Position numbers and translations under genes: made by a program
Source of the DNA: an uncultured bacterium
Lineage (GTDB): Bacteria > Verrucomicrobiota > Lentisphaeria > Oligosphaerales > Oligosphaeraceae
NCBI GenBank assembly: GCA_902776645.1
Contig: CACYQT010000001.1
Span: 62,001-126,000, forward strand
DNA length: 64,000 bases
Reading direction: 5' to 3'
Shown here: one piece after another, positions 51,195-61,000 of the stretch
Layout of the letters: the number at the start of each line of letters is the position of its first letter
Position numbering within the stretch: position 1 is the first letter of the stretch
Notes under the pieces: model-generated
What the model was told of the DNA's origin: nothing
Seen by the model: the letters and a program-made list of their open reading frames with translations, nothing else
The model's database searches: none

Positions 51195-52292
51195 ATGTCG
51201 AACAGGACTGTCATTCTCGCCATCGACAGCGGCGGGACGAAATGCGAAATGCTTGCGGTTGACGCCGCCACAGGCGAAATCATCCGTGAAGTCCGCCATC
51301 AGGCGGGTTCGCTTCCGGCGGCGTGTCGCCCAAAAGAGAATTTTGGCGGGGCGGGCCGCACGGCGGAAGTGCTGGGCTACTGTCTGGATGAAATGCTGAA
51401 AGGACTTGATTTCCAAAAGCTTCTGCCGACAGGAAATATTTCGAAGGAAATGGTGGAGAAGGGATTGGCGCGCCATGGGCTGACGGCGGAGGATTATCAG
51501 CCGATTGGTGAAATCGACGGCGTGTTCTATTCGCAGGCCATGACGTGGGGGATCGCCATTTCGGCGGGAACGGGCACGGTCGGAATGGTCTGGCCGCCGG
51601 AGGAAAAGCAGACGGCAGGGCCTCTTCTGAACGGCCGTGTCGCGGACGTTGTGAAGTTTGCGAACAGCGGGCGGTTGCTGATAGACGCCGTGGGACCGCT
51701 TCTCGGCGACTGGGGCAGCGCGTACAGCATCGGCCTCGATTTCCTGCGCCGCGCCTATCGTGAGCAGGAGTCGCAGAACGAACCGCTGGCGGAGATGCAG
51801 GCGGTTTGCGCGCATCTGGATGCGTTTTCAGGCATCGAACGCAAACCGGACGAGAAGAAACTGTCGGACAACTACCGTTATCTCAGCCATTTCATCTATA
51901 CGTATACGGATCGTTCGATCATCGCGTCGCTGAGCCGCGTCTGCGGCGATTGTGCGAAAAACGGCAGCGAACTGGCGAAAAACGTGCTGTTGTCGGCTGG
52001 CAGCGATCTGGCGGAAAGCGTGATCCGCGCTGCTAGGCGAAGCGGGATCTACAAGATGGATTTTCCCGTGTTGGCGTCCGGCAGCGTGCTGATGAACGAC
52101 GACATGGTTTTCGCCGCGATGAAGGAGCGTCTCGAACGGGAGATGCCGCAGGCCAAATTGATTCGCGCGCCGCGTCCGCAGGTCTGCGGGCAGGTCGTGG
52201 CGAAATTCATGAAACTGGATCCTGTGAACTATCGCGCCGTCATGCTCGATTTCTTTGCAAATTATCATAATATTCACAACAAGAAGAGTTAA
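51195..52292 (+). CDS. BadF/BadG/BcrA/BcrD-type ATPase, probable N-acetylhexosamine kinase
   Basis: 365 residues. ASKHA fold: phosphate-1 AIDSGGTKCEM (Asp11), phosphate-2 ISAGTGTVGMVW, and adenosine-binding region VLASGSVLMND. The family in PVC bacteria is usually annotated as GlcNAc kinase-like. It starts a compact operon with two SIS-domain proteins that bind sugar phosphates: kinase gives a hexosamine 6-phosphate, SIS proteins act next. An AAGG site precedes ATG at 51195. Substrate (GlcNAc, MurNAc or other) unproven. Confidence 0.85.
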   Translation: MSNRTVILAIDSGGTKCEMLAVDAATGEIIREVRHQAGSLPAACRPKENFGGAGRTAEVLGYCLDEMLKGLDFQKLLPTGNISKEMVEKGLARHGLTAEDYQPIGEIDGVFYSQAMTWGIAISAGTGTVGMVWPPEEKQTAGPLLNGRVADVVKFANSGRLLIDAVGPLLGDWGSAYSIGLDFLRRAYREQESQNEPLAEMQAVCAHLDAFSGIERKPDEKKLSDNYRYLSHFIYTYTDRSIIASLSRVCGDCAKNGSELAKNVLLSAGSDLAESVIRAARRSGIYKMDFPVLASGSVLMNDDMVFAAMKERLEREMPQAKLIRAPRPQVCGQVVAKFMKLDPVNYRAVMLDFFANYHNIHNKKS

Positions 52293-52307
52293 TCAAAGGA
52301 GAAAACG

Positions 52308-53051
52308 ATGTTTTTCGACGACTATCAGAAAGTCTTGAGCGAACAGCTGGTGAAATTGCAGGGCAACCGCGCGGTGATCGACGACGCGGCAAAAGCGATC
52401 GCGGAGGCGATGAAGACCGGCCACTATGTGTTCTGCTCCGCCATCGGCCATGGCATCCAGGGCGACTTCATCAACCGCGCGGGCGGTCTTGGCAACGTCC
52501 GTCCGTTCAGCTGGAGCTTCAGCGTGAACAATCCGATGCCGACGGCCGGGCAGAACCGCCCGAATCCCTCAGGCTTCAAGGCGGAGAAGGAATTCGCCCG
52601 TATGGCCGTGCGCGCCAGCAACATGCGTGAAGGCGACATCTTCATCACCGGCTCCGTTTCCGGTCGCAACATCGCCCCGATCGAAACGGCTTTGGCCGCC
52701 CATGACATCGGCGCGAAAGTCATCGTCATGACGTCGGTCGACTATGCGAAGCAGACGAAATCGCTGCATGATTCGGGCAAGAGCCTCTATGAATGCGCGG
52801 ACTGGGTCATCGATCTGATGACGCCGTACGGCGACAGCGCGTTGATGATTCCGGGCTATGACGGCGAACTCGTTCCGCTGTCGGGCTTTGCGCAAGTCGT
52901 CAGCGGCTGGATGCTGTGGGGCCGCGTGATGGAGATCATGGGCACGCTGCCCGAAGAGGACCGTCCCGCCGTGTTCATGAGCTTCAACCGCGCGGGCGGC
53001 GAAGAGGCCTACAAGAAGACATGGGACAAGCTGAACAGCAGAGGTTACTGA
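52308..53051 (+). CDS. SIS-domain sugar-phosphate-binding protein, copy 1
   Basis: 247 residues. SIS fold: GHYVFCSAIGHGIQGDF, the phosphosugar loop ITGSVSGRN, and VIVMTSVDYAKQ. It resembles UPF0309-type SIS proteins. It lies 15 bp after the BadF-type kinase, with an excellent AAAGGAGA site, and 1 bp before a second SIS gene. I infer isomerase, epimerase or etherase activity on an amino-sugar phosphate; catalytic type cannot be assigned. Confidence 0.85.
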   Translation: MFFDDYQKVLSEQLVKLQGNRAVIDDAAKAIAEAMKTGHYVFCSAIGHGIQGDFINRAGGLGNVRPFSWSFSVNNPMPTAGQNRPNPSGFKAEKEFARMAVRASNMREGDIFITGSVSGRNIAPIETALAAHDIGAKVIVMTSVDYAKQTKSLHDSGKSLYECADWVIDLMTPYGDSALMIPGYDGELVPLSGFAQVVSGWMLWGRVMEIMGTLPEEDRPAVFMSFNRAGGEEAYKKTWDKLNSRGY

Positions 53052-53052
53052 T

Positions 53053-53793
53053 ATGAAAGGAGCCGAAAGTTATCTGAGCGGCGCGATGGCGGCGCTCGAA
53101 AAAGTGCGCGCGAATCTTCCGCAGATCAAGGCGGCGGCGAAGTTGCTGAGCGACACGATCCAGGCGGGCAACGCCATCTTCTCCTTCGGCGCGACGCATT
53201 CGTTCATCATGACGGAGGAGCTGGTCTACCGCTCCGGCGGGCTGATGCTCGTCAATCCGATCATCTCCCACGGCATGAATCTGACGGTCCGCCCCATGAC
53301 GATGACCAGCCAGCTGGAGCGGTTGCCCGAACTCGGCCGCATCTATCTGGAGCATTCGCCGCTGAAGGCGGGGGACGCCATCATTCTGACGTCGACGTCC
53401 GGCCGCAACACGGTCATGATCGACATGGCCCTCGCGGCGCGTGAACGCGGCGCGAAGATCATCGTGCTGACGTCGAAGGAATACTCCGCGAAAGTGACGA
53501 GCCGCCATCCAAGCGGCAAGAAGCTGGGCGATTTGGCGGACGTGCTGCTGGACAACGGCGCGCCGTACGGCGACGCCGTCGGCGAGATCGAAGGCTTCCC
53601 GCAGAAGGTGGGGCCGGTCTCGACGGTCGGCGGTTGCGCATGTCTGGACGCGATGATTGCGGAAACCGTTCAGCTGCTGGTGGATGCGGGGCAGGAACCG
53701 CCCGTGTTCATGAGCGCCAACATGGAAGGCGGCGACGAGTTCAACGCACGCATGCTGAAGAAGAACGCGGACCGCATCCATTACATGGATTGA
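53053..53793 (+). CDS. SIS-domain sugar-phosphate-binding protein, copy 2
   Basis: 246 residues, paralogous to copy 1 and immediately following it (stop at 53051, ATG at 53053). SIS motifs are FSFGATHSFIMTEEL, ILTSTSGRNTVMIDM and KIIVLTSKEYSAK. The tandem pair may form a heterodimer. A REP-like element follows and separates this operon from the GxGYxYP gene. Confidence 0.85.
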   Translation: MKGAESYLSGAMAALEKVRANLPQIKAAAKLLSDTIQAGNAIFSFGATHSFIMTEELVYRSGGLMLVNPIISHGMNLTVRPMTMTSQLERLPELGRIYLEHSPLKAGDAIILTSTSGRNTVMIDMALAARERGAKIIVLTSKEYSAKVTSRHPSGKKLGDLADVLLDNGAPYGDAVGEIEGFPQKVGPVSTVGGCACLDAMIAETVQLLVDAGQEPPVFMSANMEGGDEFNARMLKKNADRIHYMD

Positions 53794-53797
53794 CGGT

Positions 53798-53910
53798 GCA
53801 ACGACGGCGTAAACCGCCTTGTCAAGGGCGGGGACGCCCTTGCTACCTCCGGTTTTGGTGTAACGACGGCGTCCCCGCCGTCGAGCGTGGACGTGCCGAC
53901 GGCGTCTCGC
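53798..53910. repeat. REP-like hairpin element, inverse copy of 24222-24301
   Basis: Contains AAGGGCG/CGCCCTT and GACGGCG/CGCCGTC stems with GGGAC loops plus a repeated ACGACGGCGT word. The 35-bp block at 53816-53850 is 34/35 identical to the reverse complement of 24249-24283. It is located just after the second SIS gene. Confidence 0.8.
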
Positions 53911-53956
53911 TAATATTTCCCTGAATTTCGTTATCAATAAATAGGAGCATCGTAGA

Positions 53957-55813
53957 ATGAGAAGGCCTGGATTGGGATTGATGCTGTCGCTTTGCCTGGG
54001 CGGCATGTCGATGTTTGCGGAATCCTTTCATTATCTGGATATCACGTATCTGAACAAATACAATATCCGGAATGCCCAGCAGACGCAGGAAGTGTGGGAC
54101 ACGCTGCATCTGGCGGCGAGCCTGCAGGGCATCGTCAACCGCAAGGGGCCGCGCCTTTTCATCCGCTTCATGCCCGATCCGGACGATTTCTGGTTCGACT
54201 ACTGCACGAAGGAGTCCGGCTGGCTGACCGGCAGCGACGTCATCCGCCACGAAGGCCGCGCGGGGCTGCTGGAGCTCATCGGCGTGTTCAAAGACGACTT
54301 CAAGGGAATCGTCTCCTATCCGGACAAGCCGTTTGCCAGCAGCAACGTCGCTTCGACGGTCGCCGGTGTGGAAAGCAGGCTCGCCCTGCGGCGCGACGAA
54401 AGCGAAGGAAGTATCTATCAAGACGTTATGAAACTGGAAAACCGCCCGAAGGACGAACTGAAACTGACGGCGGAACTGATGGTTCCCAAAGGCGGCTCCA
54501 CGGGATCGCCGAAGAACGACGCCATCCGCTGGGCGAAGGAACGCTATCTGGACACGGATATGTGCAGCCCTGAATACATGGCGTATTACATTGACATGTA
54601 CTGGCTTACGGATCCAGGGCAGGGCGGCGTGTTCTCCAATTCGACGCTGACGAACCATGACTTCTACATCGGCCACGGCGCATTTTTCTTCGATCTCGGC
54701 GTCTGGGGCGATGAAATTGTTTTCGATGATCCGGGCCAGCCGCGCGGCATCGACCGTGAGACGCTATTGATGCTGCTGAAAAAGCAGTACCAGCGGGCCG
54801 GCGGCAAGACGTTCGTCATCGGCGGCTTCCCGCCGTGGGCGTGGAAATACGCCGACCGCCATCATCGCCACAATTCGCCGGACGGCCGCCGCCATCCCGT
54901 GCAGACGGAATGGGAGTACTGCCGCATCATTTCATCGTTCAACGGCATGAAGGACGCGGACGCGCTCGGTCTGTCGGGCATGGTCAATGCGTCGTTCTAC
55001 CGCTTCTTCCCGTTGAAGGAGAAGTATCCGCAACCGAATCACGCTCCAACGGAGCAGGATTTGGTCGATGCGGGTTATCTCAACAAGGCGGGAGAGGTCA
55101 CCGACCATATCTACATGACATGGTACATGGGCGACTACGATTCGGCCGCCTGGCTGAACCGCCATGCGCAGAAATGGTGGAGCGATCCCATGCACGGCAA
55201 GACGATGTGCGCATGGGCCTTCGACCCATCGCTGGCCATCCGCGCGCCGCATGCCATGCACTACGTCCGCACGAAGGCCGCGCCGACGGATTATTTCATC
55301 GCGGGCGACAACGGCTATGGCTATCTCGCTCCGACACAGCTCTCTGCGCCACGGCTTGATCCGGAGATTCCGGACGGATGGGGCGCTTGGTCGGACATCT
55401 GCCGAAAAGGCTACAACCAGTTCGACATCAGCATCACGGGATTCATCATCGATCCGGGCGCCGATCCGAAGGTCCGCCGTGTCGCGGAGGAATATGCGAA
55501 ATTCTCCCCTGAGGGCTTTGTCTATTATGACGACCAGCCGCAGGGCGAAGTCCGCACGCAGAACGGCGTGCCATACGTGCGCATGTACAAAGACATCTAC
55601 GGCGAGCCGGAGAAAGCCGCGAACGAACTGGCTGACAATTTCAAAGGCGAACTGGGCGTGAAATTCATCATGGTGCGCAGCATTTTGAAATCGCCCAGCT
55701 GGCATGAGGAGACGGGCCGGCGGCTGAAGGAGCTGACGAAAGGGCGCGTCGTCATCGTCGATCCGCGCACATTCTTCCTGCTGGGCAAGCATGCGGCGAA
55801 AGAGCAACACTGA
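53957..55813 (+). CDS. GxGYxYP-type putative glycoside hydrolase
   Basis: 618 residues with a signal-like N-terminus (LGLMLSLCLGGMSMFAES). The name motif appears as GDNGYGYLAPTQL, matching GxGYxYP except for L-A in place of the last Y. Other family-like pieces are WDTLHLAASLQGIVNRKGPRLFI near the start and FIIDPGADPKVRRV. The family is predicted to act on polysaccharides; activity is not established. TAGGAG lies 9 bp before the ATG. Followed 35 bp later by an ABC exporter, and preceded by the sugar-phosphate operon. Confidence 0.83.
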   Translation: MRRPGLGLMLSLCLGGMSMFAESFHYLDITYLNKYNIRNAQQTQEVWDTLHLAASLQGIVNRKGPRLFIRFMPDPDDFWFDYCTKESGWLTGSDVIRHEGRAGLLELIGVFKDDFKGIVSYPDKPFASSNVASTVAGVESRLALRRDESEGSIYQDVMKLENRPKDELKLTAELMVPKGGSTGSPKNDAIRWAKERYLDTDMCSPEYMAYYIDMYWLTDPGQGGVFSNSTLTNHDFYIGHGAFFFDLGVWGDEIVFDDPGQPRGIDRETLLMLLKKQYQRAGGKTFVIGGFPPWAWKYADRHHRHNSPDGRRHPVQTEWEYCRIISSFNGMKDADALGLSGMVNASFYRFFPLKEKYPQPNHAPTEQDLVDAGYLNKAGEVTDHIYMTWYMGDYDSAAWLNRHAQKWWSDPMHGKTMCAWAFDPSLAIRAPHAMHYVRTKAAPTDYFIAGDNGYGYLAPTQLSAPRLDPEIPDGWGAWSDICRKGYNQFDISITGFIIDPGADPKVRRVAEEYAKFSPEGFVYYDDQPQGEVRTQNGVPYVRMYKDIYGEPEKAANELADNFKGELGVKFIMVRSILKSPSWHEETGRRLKELTKGRVVIVDPRTFFLLGKHAAKEQH

Positions 55814-55848
55814 CGGAATCTTCCTGGAGAGAGAAAAAGAAGAGGAAC

Positions 55849-57573
55849 ATGAGGCTGCTCAAAAAGTTCTTAAGCTACTACAGACCACATAAATTATTGT
55901 TTTCGTTGGACATGGGGGCGTCGCTTCTGGTGGCGCTCTCCGGCATCGTCTATCCCGTCGTGACGCGCACGATGCTGAACGATCTGATCCCCAACCGCCA
56001 ATACCGCATGATCGTCATCTACGGTCTGACGCTGCTGGTCATCTATCTCGTGCGGATGTGGCTGAATTTCTTCATCCAATATAAAGGCCACATGATGGGC
56101 ACGCAGATGCAGGCGGCCATGCGCAGCGATCTGTTCACGCATCTGGAGAAGCTGCCGTTTTCGTTTTTCGACCAACACGAGACGGGCAAGATCATGTCCC
56201 GAATGACGACGGATCTGTTTGACATTACGGAACTTGCGCATCATGGTCCGGAAAATCTGATCATTGCGTCGATATCGGTCATCGTGTCGTTCGCGTATCT
56301 GATGCACATCAACGTCATGCTGTCGATCATCGTGTTCATGGTGGTGCCGTTTTTGATCGGCATCTCGAATTACATGCGGACGCGGATGCGCAGCGCGTTC
56401 ACGCGGAGCCGCCAGGCGACGGCCGTCATCAACGCCTCGTTGGAGAATTCGATTTCGGGCATCCGCGTGACGAAAGCCTTCACGAACGCGGCGAAAGAGA
56501 CGGAGAAGTTCGAACACGGCAATACGCTGTTCAAGGAAGCGAGCCGCGACGCGTACAAGGCCATGGGCCAGTTCCATTCGGGCACGACGTTCATCACGGA
56601 CATTTTCAACGTCGTCATTTTGATCGCGGGCGGTCTCTTCCTGTACGACGGAAAGATCACGTTCGCGGACTATTCGGCGTTCATTGTCTCCATCAACCTG
56701 TTTCTCGGCCCCGTGAACACGCTGATCCGCTTCATGGAGCAGTATCAGAGCGGCGTGGCGGGCTTCGAACGGTTCGTGGAAGTGCTTGATATGAAGCCAG
56801 AAATGGATCGCGACGGTGCGAAGGACGTGCCGCGGCTAAAGGGCGAAATCGAATTTGACGACGTGATGTTCGCCTACGACGGCGAACATGACGTCCTGAA
56901 GAACATCGACATGAAGATCAAGCCCGGCCAGACCTTCGCTTTGGTCGGCCCGTCCGGCGGCGGCAAGACGACCATCTGCCATCTGATCCCGCATTTCTAT
57001 CAAGTCGAAAAAGGCCGCATCCTGTTGGACGGCATGGACATCCGCGATATCACGATGGAATCTCTGCGGCGGAACATCGGCATCGTGCAGCAGGACATCT
57101 ATCTCTTCAACGCCTCCATCCGCGACAACATCCTCTACGGACGGCTGGACGCGACGGAGGAGGAGGTCGTCGAAGCCGCGAAGCGCGCCAACATCCACGA
57201 CTACATCATGACGCTGGACGAAGGCTACGACACGGTCATCGGCGAACGCGGCGTGCGGCTCAGCGGCGGCCAGAAGCAGCGCCTCTGCATCGCCCGCGTC
57301 TTCCTGAAAAATCCGCCCATACTGATTCTCGACGAAGCCACGTCGGCGTTGGACAACACGACGGAAATCATGATCCAGCAGGCACTTGACGAATTGTGCA
57401 AAGGCCGCACGACGCTGGTCGTGGCCCATCGTCTTTCCACGATCAAGAACGCCGACGCGATCGCCGTCATCTCGGACGGCCGCATTCTGGAGCAGGGCAC
57501 CCATGACGAATTGCTCCAAACTGGCGGCCTTTATTCGCAACTCTACCACCAGCAGTTCCGCGAAAAGAATTGA
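55849..57573 (+). CDS. ABC exporter, fused permease and ATPase (MsbA type)
   Basis: 574 residues. Six transmembrane helices in the first ~320 residues, then the nucleotide-binding domain: Walker A GPSGGGKTT, signature LSGGQKQRLCIARV, Walker B ILILDEATSALD, and H-loop VVAHRLSTIKNAD. Homodimeric exporter of lipids, peptides or drugs; the substrate is not visible. AGAGGAAC precedes the ATG. It is co-directional with the GxGYxYP gene and ends just before the palindrome array. Confidence 0.93.
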   Translation: MRLLKKFLSYYRPHKLLFSLDMGASLLVALSGIVYPVVTRTMLNDLIPNRQYRMIVIYGLTLLVIYLVRMWLNFFIQYKGHMMGTQMQAAMRSDLFTHLEKLPFSFFDQHETGKIMSRMTTDLFDITELAHHGPENLIIASISVIVSFAYLMHINVMLSIIVFMVVPFLIGISNYMRTRMRSAFTRSRQATAVINASLENSISGIRVTKAFTNAAKETEKFEHGNTLFKEASRDAYKAMGQFHSGTTFITDIFNVVILIAGGLFLYDGKITFADYSAFIVSINLFLGPVNTLIRFMEQYQSGVAGFERFVEVLDMKPEMDRDGAKDVPRLKGEIEFDDVMFAYDGEHDVLKNIDMKIKPGQTFALVGPSGGGKTTICHLIPHFYQVEKGRILLDGMDIRDITMESLRRNIGIVQQDIYLFNASIRDNILYGRLDATEEEVVEAAKRANIHDYIMTLDEGYDTVIGERGVRLSGGQKQRLCIARVFLKNPPILILDEATSALDNTTEIMIQQALDELCKGRTTLVVAHRLSTIKNADAIAVISDGRILEQGTHDELLQTGGLYSQLYHQQFREKN

Positions 57574-57595
57574 TAATCAAGAAGATAGGAACGCA

Positions 57596-57839
57596 GACCA
57601 TTTTCCTGACGTCAGGAAAATGGTCTCATTTTTTCGCGATTTTTGTCTCTCCTCGGTGGAAAGTCTCCTTGCAACATATTGATAATAAATAAGTTGTGAC
57701 TCATGACCATTTTCCTGACGTCAGGAAAATGGTCTCATTTTTCGCGATTTTTGTCTCTCCCCGGCGGAAAGTCACCTTGCAACATATTGATAATAAATAA
57801 GTTGTAACTCATGATCATTTTCCTGACGTCAGGAAAATG
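57596..57839. repeat. 109-bp tandem repeat carrying a 30-bp perfect palindrome
   Basis: The palindrome GACCATTTTCCTGAC joined to its reverse complement occurs at 57596-57625 and 57705-57734, with a shorter core at 57816-57839. The two intervening ~79-bp segments are nearly identical (a few changes), so this is a two-and-a-fraction tandem repeat. Not CRISPR: the spacers are repeats themselves. It lies between the ABC exporter and purL. Confidence 0.92.
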
Positions 57840-57869
57840 TTCCCTTCTGAGGATGTGGTTTTTCTTGAA

Positions 57870-57934
57870 AAGTGTCAAAAAATATTGACACTTCCATGGT
57901 TTTTAGGGCAAAGTGTCAAAAAATATTGACACTA
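57870..57934. repeat. Two copies of a 23-bp AAGTGTCA-type inverted repeat
   Basis: AAGTGTCAA, six-nt spacer, TTGACACT(T) at 57870-57893 and again at 57911-57933. Each can form a 9-bp hairpin or a bipartite protein-binding site. Confidence 0.85.
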
Positions 57935-57962
57935 TAGATGACGTGAAAACAGGGCACATGCG

Positions 57963-58006
57963 AAACAAGCCTCCGTTGGAAATGCTGTCCAAGGGAGGCT
58001 TGTTTT
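57963..58006 (-). terminator. Bidirectional terminator-like hairpin of purL
   Basis: A 12-bp stem (57963-57974 with 57994-58005) containing an inner 5-bp stem (76-80 with 88-92). Read on the minus strand it ends in TTTCG, and on the plus strand it ends in TTTT. Confidence 0.75.
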
Positions 58007-58030
58007 CAGTTTCAAACTGTTGCGATTGAA

Positions 58031-61000
58031 TTATTTGAAGTAATCAACGCCAGCCTGGAAGAGCTTCTGCTCATGGCTGCCGGGGACGTTGAAGCAGATA
58101 TGGTCGTCGACGACGCGTTCGGAATGGCCCATCTTGCCGAGCACGCGGCCGTCGGGGCTGGTGATGCCTTCGATGGCGCAGGCGGAGCCGTTGGGGTTCC
58201 ATGGCATGTCGGCGACGGGCTTGCCGTCGAGATCGCAATACTGGAAGGCGACCTGGCCATTGGCGATGAACGACGCAATCTGTTCATTTGTCGCGACAAA
58301 GCGGCCTTCGCCGTGGGAGATCGGAATGGCGTGGACGTCGCCCGGCTTGACGTACATGAGCCACGGCGAGAGGTTGGAGGCAACGACCGTGTTGACGGTT
58401 GTCGCGGCATGCCGGCCGATGGTGTTGAACGTCAGCGTCGGATCATCGGCGGCAAGCTGCGGCTTGATCTGGCCGTAGGGGACGAGGCCGAGCTTGATGA
58501 GGGCCTGGAAGCCGTTGCAGATGCCGATGGCGAGGCCGTCGCGTTCGTTGAGGAGCTTCTGGACGGCTTCCGCGATGCGCGGGTTGCGGAACGTGGTGGC
58601 GATGAACTTGCCGGAGCCGTCGGGCTCGTCGCCGGAGGAGAAACCGCCCGGGAAGGCGATGATCTGCGCGTTGTTGACGGCAGCCAGAATATCTTTAATG
58701 GAATCTTCGATGGCCTGCGGGTTGAGGTTGCGGATGACGACCGGCGTGACGACGGCGCCCGCGCGTTCGAAGGCGCGCTGCGTGTCGTATTCGCAGTTCG
58801 TTCCGGGGAAGACAGGGATGAAGACGCGCGGTTTCGCGAACGTCGTCAGCGTGGTCTTGCGTTTGCCGCCCTTCGTGTAGGGCTTCCAGATCGGTTTCGC
58901 GGCGGCGGGAGGCTGCGCGGTGGTCGGGAAGGTTGTTTCGAGCGGTTTCTGCCAGGCGGCGATGGCGTCGTCAAGCTTGATGATGTTATCGTCGTTGATC
59001 TTGATGACGGGTTCGTCGATGGTCTGTCCGAGCGGAATGGTTCCGGACAGTTCGCCTTTGAATTCGGGGGCGAGTTCGAGCACGATGGAGCCGTAGGACG
59101 GGATGAAGAAGTCGCCCATGTCGGCCTTCCGCCAGACTTTGTCGAATTCAAAGCCGATGAGATTGCCGAAGGCCATCTTGGAGACGGCGGCGGCGATGCC
59201 GCCATGGCCGATGGTCTGTGCGGAAATGACGGATTTGTCGACGGTTATCCACTTGTGAAGGGCGGCGAAATTGTCGCGGAGATGGTCGAAATGCGGGAGC
59301 ATCTGCTCGTCACGGACGGCGGGCAGGAGGACGACGCGGTGGCCGGCGGCCTTGAATTCAGGCGTGCGGATGTCCGCGGCGTTTTGGACGGCGACGCCGA
59401 AGGCGACAAGCGTCGGCGGAACGTGGATGTTTTCGAAAGTTCCTGACATGGAGTCTTTTCCGCCGATGGCGGCGGCGTTGAACTCCAGCTGGCCGCGCAG
59501 GCCGCCGAGCAATGCCGCGAAGGGCTTGCCCCAACTTTCGGGAACGTCGTTCAGCCGTTCGAAATACTCCTGGAAGGACATGCGGACCTGCGACGCGTCA
59601 CCGCCGGCCGCCGCGATTTTGGCGATGGCTTCGACGACGGAATAGAGGGCGCCGTGGAAGGGCGACCATTCGCAGAGGTACGGGTCATAGCCGTGGGACA
59701 TGAGCGTGCATGTGTCGGTATGGCCTGCGACGGGCAGCTTGGCGGCCATGGCTTCGTTGGGCGTCAGACGCGTCTTGCCGCCGTACGGGCTGATGACCGT
59801 GCTCGCGCCGACCGTTGCGTCAAAGCGTTCGACGAGACCCTTTTGCGAACAGATATTGAGATCCTGCAGGCAGCCCATCCATGCGTCTTTGACGGTCTGG
59901 GCGTCTTTCATGAAGGATGGTTTCGCATAGAACGGATTGGCGTCCGCATCGGGGGCTTCGACGAAAACGGTCGCATGCTGCGTGACGCCGTTGGTGTCCA
60001 GGAAGGAGCGGGCGATGTCGATGATGGTCTTGCCGCGCCATGTCATGACGAGGCGCGGGCTTTCCGTGACGACGGCGACAGGCGTCGCCTCCAGATTTTC
60101 ATCCGCCGCGAGGGCGATGGCCTTCGGGGCGTCCTCTTTCGTGAAGACGCAGGCCATGCGCTCCTGCGATTCGGAAATCGCAAGTTCCGTCCCGTCAAGG
60201 CCTTCGTATTTTTTCGGGACTTTGTCCAGATCGACGCTGAGGCCGGGGGCCAGTTCGCCGATGGCGACGCAGACGCCGCCTGCGCCGAAATCGTTGCAGC
60301 GTTTGACGAGTTTCGAGAAGTCCGGATTGCGGAACAACCGCTGGATGTTGCGTTCCGTCAACGGGTTGCCTTTCTGGACTTCCGCGCCGCAGGTCTTGAG
60401 CGATTCGCCCGTGTGGGCCTTGGAGGAGCCAGTCGCGCCGCCGCAGCCGTCGCGCCCTGTGCGGCCGCCGATCAAGACGATGACGTCGCCCGGCTGCGGG
60501 ACGCCGCGGACGACGTTTTCGCGCGGGGCGGCGGCGATGACGGCGCCCAGTTCAAGACGTTTCGCCATGAAGCCGGGGTGGTAGATTTCCTGGACTTTGC
60601 CGGCGGGCAGGCCGATCTGGTTGCCGTAGGAGGAGTAGCCCGCGGCGGCGGTGCGGACGATCTGCCGTTGCGGCAGCTTGCCGGGCAGCGTGTCTTCCAA
60701 CGCCGTGCGCGGATCCGCCGCGCCCGTAATGCGCATCGCCTGATAGACGTAGGAACGGCCGGAGAGCGGGTCGCGGATCGCGCCGCCGAGGCATGTCGCC
60801 GCGCCGCCGAACGGCTCGATTTCCGTTGGATGGTTGTGGGTCTCGTTTTTGTACATGACGAGCCATTCCTGCTTTTCGCCGTCCACGTCGGCGGTGATGG
60901 CGATGGAGCAGGCGTTGATTTCGTCCGATGCATCCAGATTGTCCAGTTTGCCGAGGCGTTTCAATTCGCGTGCGCCGATGGTGGCTATGTCCATGAGGCA

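Noticed and set aside
57596..57839. Possible CRISPR array
   Set aside because: The intervening sequences are themselves repeated and 79 bp long, the repeat is a perfect palindrome, and no cas genes are nearby.
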